Shown one piece after another: positions 6,038 to 6,144 of a stretch of DNA of 6,144 bases (positions are counted from its first letter, which is position 1; every line of letters starts with the position of its first letter). Source of the DNA: Dehalococcoidales bacterium. GTDB lineage: Bacteria > Chloroflexota > Dehalococcoidia > Dehalococcoidales > UBA2162. The notes below the pieces were generated by a model that was not told where the DNA came from, did not search any database, and saw only the letters and a program-made list of their open reading frames with translations. Made by a program: the position numbers and the translations under genes. The stretch is taken from assembly GCA_002685815.1 (NCBI GenBank), contig NYYM01000073.1, positions 1 to 6,144 on the forward strand, written 5' to 3'.

Positions 6038-6053
6038 CCCGTGTTGGACGGTC
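6036..6053 (+). terminator. Weak hairpin after the ABC-2 fragment
   Basis: GACC (6036-6039) pairs with GGTC (6050-6053), and GT (6041-6042) with AC (6048-6049), leaving one bulged C and a 5-base loop. GTTATTCTT follows. It is short and its T content is modest, so the terminator role is tentative. Confidence 0.22.
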
Positions 6054-6083
6054 GTTATTCTTCAATAGAGAATGGGGATTATT

Positions 6084-6144
6084 ATGGGAATGGGTTATCT
6101 GTTGGGAGGAATTGCATGTTTAGTTTACTCGGTTTGCGTTGGGT
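6084..6144 (+). CDS. Start of a hydrophobic protein, cut by the window end
   Basis: ATG 6084 follows GGGG (6074-6077) with 6-nt spacing and opens a frame that reads MGMGYLLGGIACLVYSVCVG to the window edge. It is a continuous hydrophobic segment, either a membrane helix or a signal anchor. No family can be assigned from 20 residues. ATG 6090 (codon 3) is an equally possible start. Confidence 0.45.
   Translation, partial: MGMGYLLGGIACLVYSVCVG

Noticed and set aside
1..6144. CRISPR array, tRNA, rRNA, insertion sequence or prophage elements
   Set aside because: I saw no regularly spaced repeats, cloverleaf sequences, transposase or integrase motifs on either strand.

Overview
The window reads as a piece of a bacterial chromosome of moderate GC with small, loosely packed transcription units and several decaying genes. 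No taxonomic marker is present. The combination of a menaquinone-type prenyltransferase, a UGSC-family (seleno)protein, a DUF6232-type small membrane protein and an OFA/MCT-like MFS carrier is one I associate with Chloroflexota (Dehalococcoidia-like) sediment or groundwater genomes. That assignment is inference only.

Layout, left to right. (1) 1-867, plus strand: 3' part of a MenA-type prenyltransferase, already open at the window edge. (2) 888-1145, plus strand: a MenG/UbiE methyltransferase that keeps only its N-terminal signature before switching to an unrelated tail and stopping. It lacks the SAM-binding core, so it is probably a broken gene. (3) 1158-2930, minus strand and convergent with the above: the most important feature. 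Two open frames are separated by one in-frame TGA at 2646-2648. Joined, they give a 590-residue protein of the UGSC family, and the TGA falls exactly where that family carries selenocysteine. A strong Shine-Dalgarno, a near-consensus promoter (TTGACA, 17 bp, TATAGT) and a SECIS-like stem-loop just after the TGA support a functional selenoprotein gene. (4) 3153-3542, minus strand: a DUF6232-like two-helix membrane protein with its own promoter and a hairpin downstream. (5) 3741-4064, plus strand: a lipoprotein-like leader, a Pro/Thr/Ser-rich linker and the first strand of a ComEC-type metallo-beta-lactamase domain, which then breaks; short coding-like remnants follow. (6) 4293-5624, plus strand: a complete 12-helix MFS transporter with a TTG start and an 18-bp tandem repeat in its N-terminus. 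(7) 5639-6037, plus strand: the C-terminal half of an ABC-2 type permease, probably 5'-truncated. (8) From 6084: the start of another hydrophobic protein that runs off the window.

How the genes relate: MenA and MenG would carry out the last two steps of menaquinone synthesis, but the MenG copy here cannot be active as read, so an intact methyltransferase would have to be elsewhere. The UGSC selenoprotein stands as its own unit and requires SelA/SelB/SelC/SelD elsewhere in the genome. The MFS carrier also has its own promoter. I see no direct evidence that the selenoprotein and the transporters share a pathway. I found no tRNA, rRNA, CRISPR array, transposase or replication origin.
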